The notes under the pieces: generated by a model | What the model was told of the DNA's origin: nothing | Seen by the model: only the letters and a program-made list of their open reading frames with translations | The model's database searches: none | Program-made: the position numbers and the translations under genes | Shown here: piece after piece, positions 48,541 to 56,927 of the stretch | How the letters are laid out: every line of letters begins with the position of its first letter | Position numbering within the stretch: the stretch's first letter is position 1 | Origin: an uncultured Acetatifactor sp. | GTDB lineage: Bacteria > Bacillota > Clostridia > Lachnospirales > Lachnospiraceae | DNA: 64,000 nt | Assembly (NCBI GenBank): GCA_910586775.1 | Contig: CAJUJN010000009.1 | Span: 23,165-87,164 of the forward strand | Direction: 5' to 3'

Positions 48541-48569
48541 TTGGGAATTTCATAAAAATATGTTATACT
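48541..48569 (+). promoter_or_regulatory. Promoter of the CYTH gene
   Basis: TTGGGA (48541-48546), 17-bp spacer, TATACT (48564-48569), about 100 bp before the start codon. Confidence 0.62.
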
Positions 48570-48671
48570 GAACCTGTATATTGCAGAAAATACTATAATT
48601 GCAGCTGTCTACCGACAATACATAGCGCCGCGGCAGGCAGCAGCGCAACTAAAAATGTAAGGAGGTGAGAA

Positions 48672-49172
48672 ATGGCTATGGAAATAGAACGTAAATTTAC
48701 AATCAGAGAATTGCCGGCCGATCTGGAAGCATATCCGTTCCGGCATATCGAGCAGGCCTACCTGAACGCTTCCCCGGTGGTTCGTGTCCGCAAGGAAGAC
48801 GACGAGTATTATCTGACCTACAAAGGAAGCGGTATGATGGCCAGGGAAGAATCCAACCTGCCTCTGAACCGTGATGCCTATTATCATCTGCGCGATAAAT
48901 CCGATGGCAGGATTATCTCCAAAAAGCGTTACCTTATCCCGCTGCCCAATCCCGTTTTCCGGGAAAAAGAAGGATTTCCGGGACCGCCATCCGACTACTC
49001 CCTGACCATTGAGCTGGACGTCTTTGACCCGCCCTTCGCTCCCCTGGTTATAGCGGAAGTGGAATTTGGCAGCAGGAAAGCCGCCGAGACCTTCATCCCT
49101 CCCGACTGGTTTGCCGAGGATGTGACCTATCGCCAGGAATACCATAATTCTTACATGGCGCTGCATCCGTAG
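48672..49172 (+). CDS. CYTH-domain protein
   Basis: 166 residues. The ATG at 48672 has GGAGGTG upstream. The signature EIERKF opens the protein; alternating charged strands (VVRVRKEDDEYYLTYKG, SLTIELDV, VIAEVEFGS) complete the eight-strand triphosphate tunnel. Such proteins hydrolyse or bind inorganic triphosphate; substrate unknown. Its terminator is shared with the convergent tRNA-Leu. Confidence 0.92.
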   Translation: MAMEIERKFTIRELPADLEAYPFRHIEQAYLNASPVVRVRKEDDEYYLTYKGSGMMAREESNLPLNRDAYYHLRDKSDGRIISKKRYLIPLPNPVFREKEGFPGPPSDYSLTIELDVFDPPFAPLVIAEVEFGSRKAAETFIPPDWFAEDVTYRQEYHNSYMALHP

Positions 49173-49186
49173 CCTGATTTTCAAAG

Positions 49187-49240
49187 AAAAAAGCCGCAAA
49201 CCATTGATTTTACCGGAAAATCCTTGAGTTTACGGCTTTT
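49187..49240. terminator. Terminator of tRNA-Leu(TAG), bidirectional
   Basis: GCCGCAAAC and GTTTACGGC frame an inner GATTTT/AAAATC hairpin. T-runs follow on both strands. Sequence is nearly the same as at 41790. Confidence 0.85.
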
Positions 49241-49249
49241 CTTATTTCG

Positions 49250-49329
49250 TGCGGAATGTGGGATTCGAACCCACACGGTTGCCCACAAGAACCTAAATCT
49301 TGCATGTCTGCCAATTCCATCAATTCCGC
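49250..49329 (-). tRNA. tRNA-Leu (TAG)
   Basis: 80-nt class II tRNA: acceptor GCGGAAT pairs with ATTCCGC, anticodon stem CAAGA/TCTTG with loop TTTAGGT giving TAG, T-loop GGTTCGAATCC. Confidence 0.94.
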
Positions 49330-49460
49330 AGAGTCGAATCGCTCTGTATCTAGCTGCTCTTATTTCGCTATAGCAATTCAGACATATTTCACATCATCAA
49401 TTTTGTAAACAAAACACCCGGAAAACCGCTTATGACCTGGTTTCCAGTTTTTTTGCTTCA

Positions 49461-49495
49461 TGAGACATTGGGGATTCGACCCCCAGACAACTTGA
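49461..49495 (-). pseudogene. tRNA-Lys 3'-end fragment (relic or att-like site)
   Basis: The stretch 49457-49495 matches 63647-63685, the 3' half of tRNA-Lys plus four flanking bases, at 38 of 39 positions, in the same orientation. The remaining 5' half of a tRNA cannot be found. The single mismatch lies in the T-loop. Integrative elements that use tRNA-Lys leave such partial copies; simple decay of a duplicate is the alternative. The rest of 49330-49664 shows nothing supportable. Confidence 0.8.
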
Positions 49496-49664
49496 AGATA
49501 AATTTCCGTTGTATTGTTCCTGACTAACATCATTTTACCACATGACCAGGGATATATGCAACATATTTATTTTCAACTATAAATGAGCAAATATTGAAAT
49601 TTGCACAAAACAACAGATGGTATGGCAGGGTATATTAGTAACAGATGGCATTTTACAACTAAGA

Positions 49665-49883
49665 TTATTTTATGCGATGTCTCACTTTTGGCTCATATGA
49701 TGTTAACGGCAAGCAGCGGGCGGACGGCTGCATCGTAATCGGCATTGCTTTCTCTTCAACACTCTGCTTTGCAAAAATCCTTACGGCTTCTGCAAATGAT
49801 GTTCCCATCTTCTCGTATGATAATTCTACCTGCTCTTTTAAATCAGAATCCATTTTTATCTGCAGAGTTGCTTCTTTTGCCAT
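49665..49883 (-). CDS. RelB/DinJ-family antitoxin, no adjacent toxin
   Basis: 72 residues. The ATG at 49883 (MAKEATLQIKMDSDLKEQVE) has AGGAGGG 6 nt upstream. A ribbon-helix-helix pattern (ATLQIKMDSDLKEQVELSYE, GTSFAEAVRIFAKQSV) ends in a short tail (EEKAMPITMQ) as in DinJ. The usual YafQ/RelE-type toxin gene is absent downstream, where the tRNA-Lys fragment lies. The tail after residue 55 is divergent, suggesting decay or a deletion that removed the toxin. Confidence 0.78.
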   Translation of the reverse strand: MAKEATLQIKMDSDLKEQVELSYEKMGTSFAEAVRIFAKQSVEEKAMPITMQPSARCLPLTSYEPKVRHRIK

Positions 49884-50105
49884 AATAACCCTCCTGTATT
49901 TCTCTATGTTTTTCAGGATATGAAATAACTTTTTATAGGGTAAAATCAACAATTCATCCATTATAAAAAGACCGACTGAAAACTGCTGTACCCCACACCC
50001 TATTTCCGTACCCCATTTTTACCCCATTTTCCCATAAAATTGTGGTAGAAAACGAGGCATTTCAGGGAATCAGGTCTTTGTCCCCGAAAGCTGGAACCCG
50101 CATGT

Positions 50106-51032
50106 TTACCGGCCTTTCCCGCCGCTTCCCAACTCGTAGGGCGTCATCTGATACACGTAATAATTCAGCCAGTTGCTGTACAGATTATTACTGTGGGAAC
50201 GCCACTGGAGCAGCGGCTTCTCCTTCGGATTATCGCCCGGATAATAATGGTAAGGAATCTGAATGGGCAGTCCCTTGTCCAAATCCCGAAAATACTCATT
50301 GTTCAGGGAATATCTGTCATACTCCGGATGCCCTGTCACAAATATCTTCTTCCCTTCCTCGGCAATGGCAAGATACACCCCGGCCTCCGGTGACTCCGCC
50401 AGTACGGTCAGTTCTTTACAGGCATGGATGGCCTCCGCCGGCGTCTCCGTATGGCGGCTCTGGGGCGCAGGAAAAATATCGTCAAAGCCCCGGACCAACG
50501 GAATCTTCCGGTTCTGCACCCTGTGGTCATATATCCCGAACAGCTTCCGGGGAAGCTTTTTCTTGTCGATTCCATAGTAATGGTAAAATCCCGCCTGGGA
50601 AGCCCAGCATATATGAAGGGTGGAGGTCACATGTGTCTCCGCCCAGTCAAAAATGCCGCAGATTTCCTCCCAGTAGTCCACTTCCTCAAAGGGAATGTCC
50701 TCCACCGGCGCCCCTGTCACGATCATTCCGTCATAATTCCGCTCCCGGATCTCATCCCATGTGACATAAAATTTGTTAAGATGGTTTGCCGATGTATTCT
50801 GGGACAGATGACTCCTTGCATTCATAAATGTCACATCCACCTGAAGGGGCGTATTGGACAGCGCCCGCAGAAGCTGCAGCTCCGTGTCCTGCTTCACCGG
50901 CATATTATTCAGGATCAATACCTCCAGAGGACGTATGTCCTGATGCATGGCCCGGAATTCATCCATCACAAATATATTCTCATTTTCCAGAATTTCTTTT
51001 GCGGGCAAATCCCGCTGCGTTTTGATTGGCAT
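50106..51032 (-). CDS. metA: Homoserine O-acyltransferase (MetA family, probably acetyl-transferring)
   Basis: 308 residues. The ATG at 51032 (MPIKTQRDLPAKEILEN) has GGAGG upstream. Catalytic Cys in LHICWASQAGFYHYYG, His/Glu in VTGHPEYDRYSLN. The segment GAPVEDIPFEEVDYW carries Glu where succinyl-CoA-using enzymes have Gly; in characterised Firmicutes MetA proteins this residue goes with acetyl-CoA use. First committed step of methionine synthesis. No S-box riboswitch was recognised upstream. Confidence 0.94.
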   Translation of the reverse strand: MPIKTQRDLPAKEILENENIFVMDEFRAMHQDIRPLEVLILNNMPVKQDTELQLLRALSNTPLQVDVTFMNARSHLSQNTSANHLNKFYVTWDEIRERNYDGMIVTGAPVEDIPFEEVDYWEEICGIFDWAETHVTSTLHICWASQAGFYHYYGIDKKKLPRKLFGIYDHRVQNRKIPLVRGFDDIFPAPQSRHTETPAEAIHACKELTVLAESPEAGVYLAIAEEGKKIFVTGHPEYDRYSLNNEYFRDLDKGLPIQIPYHYYPGDNPKEKPLLQWRSHSNNLYSNWLNYYVYQMTPYELGSGGKGR

Positions 51033-51213
51033 GTTTATTCCTCCCCGCCATGACATGGAATTAATCATGGCATCCTTTCTTTATATGAATTAGAGCTTCC
51101 TCCCTGCAGTCCCTGCTCCTAAAATCAATCATGGCACAAAATATTACTCTATACCGCAATACCGGTTCCATTCCAAGCCGGCAAAACCCCCGCTTCCTGC
51201 TGCGCTGCACAAG

Positions 51214-53430
51214 CTATGCATCTGCATCTTCCGCTGCGGCAGCCTCCATATTATACTGCTTCAGAAAATCCGCCTCGGACAGAACCGGAATCCCCAACTC
51301 CCTGGCTTTCTTGTTTTTGGAAGAAGCGGAATTGACATCATTGTTGATCAGGCAGGTTGTTTTACCGGTGACGCTTCCCGTCACTTTTCCGCCTTTTGAC
51401 TCAATGGCCTCCTTCAACTCATTCCGGCTGGCAAACCGGTTCAGGGAGCCCGTGATGACGAAGCTTAGTCCTGACAGCGTCTGGCTTCCTTCCTCCATCT
51501 TCGGTATCTCAATCTGCAGTTCCTTTACCAGAGCTTCTATTTTACGGATGTTTTCTTCCTCTTTCATATAATCGACAAAAGCCGTGGCGATAACCTCTCC
51601 CACACCGTCTATGGCGCTCAGCGTCTCCACGTCCGCCTCCTGCATCCGTTTCAGGTCATGGTCAAAAAAACGGCAGAGCATCTTCGCATTGGCTGAGCCG
51701 ATATTGGCAATTCCCAAGCCATATATGACCCTTGGCAATGTAGTGTTCCGTGCCCGGTTTACGCTTTCAATCAGCTTCTTATAGGATTTCTCTCCAAAGC
51801 CCTCCATCTCCACAATCTGTTCCTGATATCTGTCCAGATGAAATAAATCCGCGAACTCATGGATAAAGCCCATATCCACAAATTTCTCCAGAGTTGCCTC
51901 CGACAGGCCGTCTATATTCATGGCATCTCTGCTGACGAATAATGTAAAGGACTTAATCTGCTTTGCCGCACATTTTTCATTGGTACAGTAAAGCGACTGT
52001 ACGTCATTTACCTGACGGATTTCCGTCTTTCCGCCGCATACCGGACATAACTGCGGGATTTCCACCAACTTTCTCCCTGTTCCGCCTTTCTCTGTCCCGG
52101 CATCAATTTCTTCCCGTTCCGAAGCTTTTTCTGCTTCAGATGTATTCTGTCCGGAGAAGGCTCCGTGCGATTCCGCTGCACAGCTTTCAGCATTGTCTGA
52201 TTCCTGCCTCCGAACCTTCTCATCAGGCCGGCTTTCACCGGAATCCGCCTCCTCAATCTCTTTTGCCGTCAGATTCTCCGCAATCTGAGGTATAATCATA
52301 TTCGCTTTATATACGGTAATGCGATCCCCTATACCCAGCTGTAATGCACGCAAAATACTGATATTATGGACCGAGGCCCGGCTGATTGTAGTTCCCTCCA
52401 GCTCCACCGGCTCGAAAATTGCCACCGGATTGATCAGCCCTGTCCGGCTGGCGCTCCACTCAATCTCCTTCAGCGTTGTCTCCCGCAGTTCATCCGCCCA
52501 CTTGAAGGCAATGGAATTCCTGGGGAACTTTGCCGTCCGCCCCAGTGACTGCCCGTATGCAATGTCATTATAAATCAGCACCAATCCATCGGAAGGGATA
52601 TCGTGATTTTCTATCTTTTTCTCAAAGCGCTCTATTACCTCCAGAATATTGCCCTCATCTACCAGATAATGCTCTACCACGTCAAAGCCCTGTTGTTCAA
52701 GGAACTCAAACTGCTCCTCCACGGAATCCATGGCACTCCCCGAGCGCGGCTGTCCCACAGCATTGCTTTCTGTGGCGCTGACCAGAGAAAATGCGTAAAA
52801 TCTCACATTCCTCCGGGCTGTTATCTCATTGTTCAGCTGGCGCACAGAACCGCTGCAGAGATTTCTGGGATTCTTGTATTTCTCATCCGTATCCTCTATT
52901 CCCGCATTGATCTTCTCAAAATCAGAATAACTGATCACAGCTTCCCCGCGCAGGACGAGCTCGCCCTGAAAAGGAATGGCATGCGGCAGATTCACGAATG
53001 TCTTCGCATTGTTCGTGATCACCTCGCCTATCTCGCCGTTGCCCCGGGTAACCGCTTTTTCCAGCTTTCCCTCACGATATGTCAGCACGATTGTCAGGCC
53101 GTCCAGCTTCCAGCTTAAAACTGCCGGATGCTCCTGCAGCCAGTCTCTCAGTTCTTCCCGGCTCTTGGTCTTGTCCAGTGACAGCATGGGTGTCTCATGC
53201 CTCTCTTTGGGCAATTCGCCCACAGCCTCATAGCCCACATTCACCGTAGGGCTGCTCGCCAGCACGATTCCTGTCTCTTTCTCCAGAGCCTCCAACTCCT
53301 CATACAGGGCATCGTACTCCAGGTTGCTCATGATTTCCCTGTCCTCCGCATAGTAAGCCCTGGAAGCCTTGTTTAAAACCGCTACAAGCTCTTTTATCCG
53401 TTCCACTTTTCCTGCTCTCTCAGCCTGCAT
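51214..53430 (-). CDS. ligA: NAD-dependent DNA ligase
   Basis: 738 residues, longer than the usual 650-690. The ATG at 53430 (MQAERAGKVERI) has AAGGATGG upstream. Order: domain Ia (SRAYYAEDREIMSNLEYDAL), adenylation motif SWKLDGLTI with the nucleotidyl-accepting Lys, and an OB fold (SIAFKWADELRETTLKEIEW). A charged, low-complexity insert of about 60 residues follows (EIEEADSGESRPDEKVRRQE onwards), then zinc finger CPVCGGKTE ... CTNEKC, helix-hairpin-helix repeats and a C-terminal BRCT domain (SGLSFVITGSLNRFASRNEL). The insert between OB fold and zinc finger is unusual but keeps the frame. Confidence 0.95.
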   Translation of the reverse strand: MQAERAGKVERIKELVAVLNKASRAYYAEDREIMSNLEYDALYEELEALEKETGIVLASSPTVNVGYEAVGELPKERHETPMLSLDKTKSREELRDWLQEHPAVLSWKLDGLTIVLTYREGKLEKAVTRGNGEIGEVITNNAKTFVNLPHAIPFQGELVLRGEAVISYSDFEKINAGIEDTDEKYKNPRNLCSGSVRQLNNEITARRNVRFYAFSLVSATESNAVGQPRSGSAMDSVEEQFEFLEQQGFDVVEHYLVDEGNILEVIERFEKKIENHDIPSDGLVLIYNDIAYGQSLGRTAKFPRNSIAFKWADELRETTLKEIEWSASRTGLINPVAIFEPVELEGTTISRASVHNISILRALQLGIGDRITVYKANMIIPQIAENLTAKEIEEADSGESRPDEKVRRQESDNAESCAAESHGAFSGQNTSEAEKASEREEIDAGTEKGGTGRKLVEIPQLCPVCGGKTEIRQVNDVQSLYCTNEKCAAKQIKSFTLFVSRDAMNIDGLSEATLEKFVDMGFIHEFADLFHLDRYQEQIVEMEGFGEKSYKKLIESVNRARNTTLPRVIYGLGIANIGSANAKMLCRFFDHDLKRMQEADVETLSAIDGVGEVIATAFVDYMKEEENIRKIEALVKELQIEIPKMEEGSQTLSGLSFVITGSLNRFASRNELKEAIESKGGKVTGSVTGKTTCLINNDVNSASSKNKKARELGIPVLSEADFLKQYNMEAAAAEDADA

Positions 53431-53530
53431 ACTACTATAACCATCCTTTTCTTTCTGCCGGCAAACCGCCTGTCTCACAGATTCTTTTTCATTTTAGATT
53501 CCTTGCCGGATTTTCTTTAACTGAAGCATC

Positions 53531-54250
53531 CTATTTTCTGCATACTCCGCAATCTCTGTATAATCGTGCCACATCCTCACTGCCAAGCTCGCGGTACTCG
53601 CCCGGTTTCAAATCTTCCAACGTTACATGCATGACTCTGATACGTTTCAGCTTTGTCACGCAATACCCACAAGCCTTGCACATTCTCTTAATCTGGCGGT
53701 TAACTCCCTGCGTCAGCACGATTCGGAATGTGTATTTTCCCGTTTTTTCTACCATACATTCTCTCGTGGTAAGGTCCAGTTCTTCCAGGTAAACACCTCT
53801 GGCCATTTTCTCCGGAAATTCCGCCCCTATCTCTCTGTCCACCCGCACCAGATACTCCTTCTCATGACCGTTTGCCCCCTTCATCATTGCCTGGATCAGG
53901 TCACCGTCATTGGAAAGCAGCAATAGTCCCTCCGAATCCTTATCCAGTCGTCCGGCGTAGGTGACCCGTTCCGGATATTTCACCAGATCGGATATGATCT
54001 TTTCCGCATGGGGATCACGCTCCGTGCAGGTCACTCCGAACGGCTTGTAAAATGCCAACACAACCGGCTTTCGGGCGGCGTGGACCTTTTTCCCTGACAC
54101 CTGTATTTCGTCCTGCTCTGTGACCTGCATGCCCGGCTCCGCCCGCTGTCCGTTTACAAACACTGCCCCGTCGGCTATCAGTTTGTCCGCATCCCTTCTG
54201 GAGCAGATGCCGCTGTGGGCAAGATATTTATTTAATCTGGTCTGTTCCAC
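53531..54250 (-). CDS. RluF/RsuA-type rRNA pseudouridine synthase
   Basis: 239 residues, GTG start at 54250. The N-terminal S4 RNA-binding domain (LNKYLAHSGICSRRDADKLI) is followed by the catalytic domain with Asp in TYAGRLDKDSEGLLLL and KEYLVRVDR, QGVNRQIKRMC and KLKRIRVMHVTL. Pattern is closest to RluF/RluB-type enzymes that act on 23S rRNA. Between ligA and the RNase H gene on the same strand. Confidence 0.92.
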   Translation of the reverse strand: MEQTRLNKYLAHSGICSRRDADKLIADGAVFVNGQRAEPGMQVTEQDEIQVSGKKVHAARKPVVLAFYKPFGVTCTERDPHAEKIISDLVKYPERVTYAGRLDKDSEGLLLLSNDGDLIQAMMKGANGHEKEYLVRVDREIGAEFPEKMARGVYLEELDLTTRECMVEKTGKYTFRIVLTQGVNRQIKRMCKACGYCVTKLKRIRVMHVTLEDLKPGEYRELGSEDVARLYRDCGVCRK

Positions 54251-54340
54251 CTCGTTCTCACTTCCAATCCTGGCTGTAAACTGTCCGGCGTTCTCCGGTC
54301 TCTGTGCCAGACTGACCGCTCCCGTACTTCTGCTTCTGTC

Positions 54341-55087
54341 TTACAAAACCTGCAATTCCTCCACATGACACACTTTCGGAATGCCCTCTCCCTCCCGCAG
54401 CCCGGCTTTCGCTGTCCTGTCCGCCATCTCATTATAATACACATTTGAGTGCGCCGCTACCTTGGTAAAGCAGATTGTGATATTTTCTCCCCACCGCCGC
54501 ATGGCATCGGCGTATTTCTGAGTCAGCTCGGTTTTAGAACGCCATGCCCCTGTGACCCATTTTTCTATCCCCTCATAGTCATACCGTATCTCAATCTTTG
54601 AAAAACCGCTCACCATGGCGGTCCTTACGGCATACATGGCACCCAGCATTTCCCCTGCCACATTGCGCTGCTGCAGAGACCGGGCATTGTCCCCATTGCC
54701 GAACCTGGTCTTAATCCTGCCGTCAGGCAAAATGAAGACACAGCCAAAGGCGTATTTTCTCAGGGAATGGTCATAACTGCCGTCCACATAAGCCAGTAAA
54801 GTCCCCTCGACAGGACAGTCCTCCGGAAGGGCCTTAACCGGTTCCGGTTCCGTCTCAGTCTGCAATCCCTTCCGTCCGGCCGGCTTTTCCCGCGTTTTCT
54901 CTGTCCCCGGAGATTCCTCATGTCTGCCGGACCTTCCTCCCAGATATACTTCAGCATCCTCAAGCCTTATAAAGCCCTTATATTCTGCTCCGGGATATCC
55001 CTCCACCGCCGCTTTGCATGCATCCCAATTGTGGAAGATACCCGTTTCCCGCCCGTTTTTCACTGCATAATACTTCTTTGCCGCCAT
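54341..55087 (-). CDS. rnhA: Ribonuclease H with N-terminal viroplasmin domain
   Basis: 248 residues. Residues 1-50 (KKYYAVKNGRETGIFHNWDA, GAEYKGFIRLEDAEVYL) form the viroplasmin/hybrid-binding domain. A charged linker follows. The RNase H fold from about residue 93 carries all four acidic residues: LLAYVDGSYD, NVAGEMLGAMYAV, EIRYDYEGIEKW, YNEMADRTAKA. Removes RNA from RNA-DNA hybrids. ATG at 55087. Confidence 0.94.
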   Translation of the reverse strand: MAAKKYYAVKNGRETGIFHNWDACKAAVEGYPGAEYKGFIRLEDAEVYLGGRSGRHEESPGTEKTREKPAGRKGLQTETEPEPVKALPEDCPVEGTLLAYVDGSYDHSLRKYAFGCVFILPDGRIKTRFGNGDNARSLQQRNVAGEMLGAMYAVRTAMVSGFSKIEIRYDYEGIEKWVTGAWRSKTELTQKYADAMRRWGENITICFTKVAAHSNVYYNEMADRTAKAGLREGEGIPKVCHVEELQVL

Positions 55088-55308
55088 TGTCTCACTCCCG
55101 CATCTCTTCGTTCCATATAACTATACCACATCCGGCTCATTTTATCCATATGCATAATTCTATTACTGTCCCTGCATATAACATCCCTTTGCTGCAATTC
55201 AAAACTCCTTTCCTTTCACACCTGGTGTGGCGCTCAGACATATTTCTGTCATTTTTATCCGAATTCGGTATGTAACAAATATATCCACCTCAAAAATCAC
55301 AAAAAAGC

Positions 55309-55336
55309 TTGCAAAAATTCCAAAATCCCGTATGAT
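55309..55336 (+). promoter_or_regulatory. Promoter of the soluble chemoreceptor
   Basis: TTGCAA (55309-55314), 16-bp spacer, TATGAT (55331-55336), in the otherwise featureless AT-rich gap 55088-55389. A TATAAT at 55343 is an alternative. Confidence 0.6.
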
Positions 55337-55389
55337 GGAACTATATAATATTATACCATTAATTCTAAAGAAAGATATGAGGATATGAA

Positions 55390-56745
55390 ATGGCAATTAA
55401 AAAAAGAAAAACAATACTGATGAAAGCCGTCTCAGAACTGAAAGCAGCCGATTACTCTCAGGAACCGGAACTGAACGTTATGTACCAGCGGCTGTTGAAA
55501 GGGCGAAAGCAATTCGCGGGTATCTTCGAGAAAAACATCAATGCCGTCATGCAGATCAGCTCCCTTGACCTGACCATGCAGCATCAGACAGAAAAGATCA
55601 TTGATATCTCCCAAAAGGTAACCAACGCCACGGAAGCCATTTTCGGCTCCTCCCTGGGAACCTCCAACAATCAGCAGGAAGAACTGACGAACACCATTGT
55701 CAAGGTCTCCGGTGCCACAGACGAGGTCTATCAGAAGATGGAGGCCGGGCAGAACGAACTGACAGCCATAAAGGAGCTCTCAGAACAGACCATCGCCATT
55801 TCCCGGGAAATGCAGAAGGATATGGATGAGCTTGTAGATCTGGTTCAGCATATCAGCAGCGTTATCTCCGGAATCGGTTCCATCTCCATGCAGACCAACC
55901 TGTTGGCATTAAACGCCTCCGTGGAAGCGGCAAGAGCCGGAGAAGCAGGAAAAGGCTTTTCCGTAGTGGCGAATGAAATCCGGGAGCTGTCCCAGGAGAC
56001 CCAGAACCTGACATCTAATATGGAATCCTTCGTCAAGAACATAAAGACCGCTTCCCAGAAAAGTGTTCAGAGTTCCTCACATACCATCACTTCTCTGCTC
56101 ACCATGACAGAGAAGATTAAAAATGTATGGGAACTGAACAACGAAAGCCAGCAATATGTCTCCAAAGTCAATGAGTCCATGAGCTCCATCGCCGCTGTCA
56201 GCGAAGAAATCAGCAGTTCCATGACGGAAATGCAGAACCAGCTGATGGAAAGCTCCGATTTCATGCGCAAGGTGGGCGAGGATTTATTTGAGGCGGCAAA
56301 GCCTGTGAGCGGTATAGAGAAAACGTTGGACGACAGCCTCAAACAGATGGGAACCATGACCCAGGATGCTTTCTTCCACCTGGAAAACAAAGAATTTGCT
56401 CAGTACATGCAGAATGCCATTACCTCCCACCATTCCTGGCTGGCAAACCTGAGGAAAATGGTGGATAGCCAGACCGTCATCCCCCTTCAGCTGGATTCCT
56501 CCAAATGCGGTTTCGGACATTTTTATTATGCAATGACACCGGACATCCCGGGGGTATTGCCTATCTGGAACAACCTTGGCCCCAAGCATCAGAAATTCCA
56601 TAAATTCGGTGCAGCCGTCATTGAAGCGCTTCACAACGGAAAATATTCAGAAGCGGAGCAGATTTACTGGCAGGCGGAAAATTATTCCAGAGAATTGATT
56701 GCCGATATGAAGAAAATACTGCAGCTTACCACAGAAAACGACTAA
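55390..56745 (+). CDS. Soluble methyl-accepting chemotaxis-type protein with CZB domain
   Basis: 451 residues with no membrane helix. The N-terminal helical region leads to a signalling coiled coil whose hairpin tip is NLLALNASVEAARAGEAGKG, followed by FSVVANEIRELS. The C-terminal 100 residues form a CZB zinc-binding domain: His in ITSHHSWLANL, Cys in SSKCGFGHFYY, and the final ligands in GPKHQKFHKFG. CZB receptors sense zinc or oxidants such as hypochlorous acid in characterised cases. No che genes are in the window. Plus strand, own promoter, terminator at 56842. Confidence 0.92.
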   Translation: MAIKKRKTILMKAVSELKAADYSQEPELNVMYQRLLKGRKQFAGIFEKNINAVMQISSLDLTMQHQTEKIIDISQKVTNATEAIFGSSLGTSNNQQEELTNTIVKVSGATDEVYQKMEAGQNELTAIKELSEQTIAISREMQKDMDELVDLVQHISSVISGIGSISMQTNLLALNASVEAARAGEAGKGFSVVANEIRELSQETQNLTSNMESFVKNIKTASQKSVQSSSHTITSLLTMTEKIKNVWELNNESQQYVSKVNESMSSIAAVSEEISSSMTEMQNQLMESSDFMRKVGEDLFEAAKPVSGIEKTLDDSLKQMGTMTQDAFFHLENKEFAQYMQNAITSHHSWLANLRKMVDSQTVIPLQLDSSKCGFGHFYYAMTPDIPGVLPIWNNLGPKHQKFHKFGAAVIEALHNGKYSEAEQIYWQAENYSRELIADMKKILQLTTEND

Positions 56746-56781
56746 TTATACTCACGCCAAAAACATCTGCCAACGTAAATG

Positions 56782-56842
56782 TATAGCGAGTGAGCCCTCA
56801 TGCAATGTAGCAAAAAGCAGCAATGAATACGCTCACACGTAA
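56782..56842 (+). repeat. 65-bp-family dispersed hairpin repeat, copy 3
   Basis: Begins TATAGCGAGTGAGCCC and ends TACGCTCACACGTA; internal GCAAT. Related to 31798 and 47749. It lies just past the chemoreceptor stop, before its terminator. Confidence 0.7.
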
Positions 56843-56888
56843 AAAACGGGGTACCGCAATAAGTACTGATATGCGGCAGCCCGTTTTC
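56842..56888. terminator. Bidirectional terminator between chemoreceptor and gdhA
   Basis: AAAACGGG and CCCGTTTT, with inner ACCGCA/TGCGG-type pairing, form a stem with T-rich flanks on both strands between the convergent genes. Confidence 0.72.
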
Positions 56889-56927
56889 CTATTTCATATT
56901 TTTTGCTTTCCGAATCTTTCTATATAC

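Noticed and set aside
48609..49199. Minus-strand frame of 196 codons opposite the CYTH gene
   Set aside because: The plus-strand frame has the EIERKF signature and a strong ribosome site; the opposite frame is its shadow.
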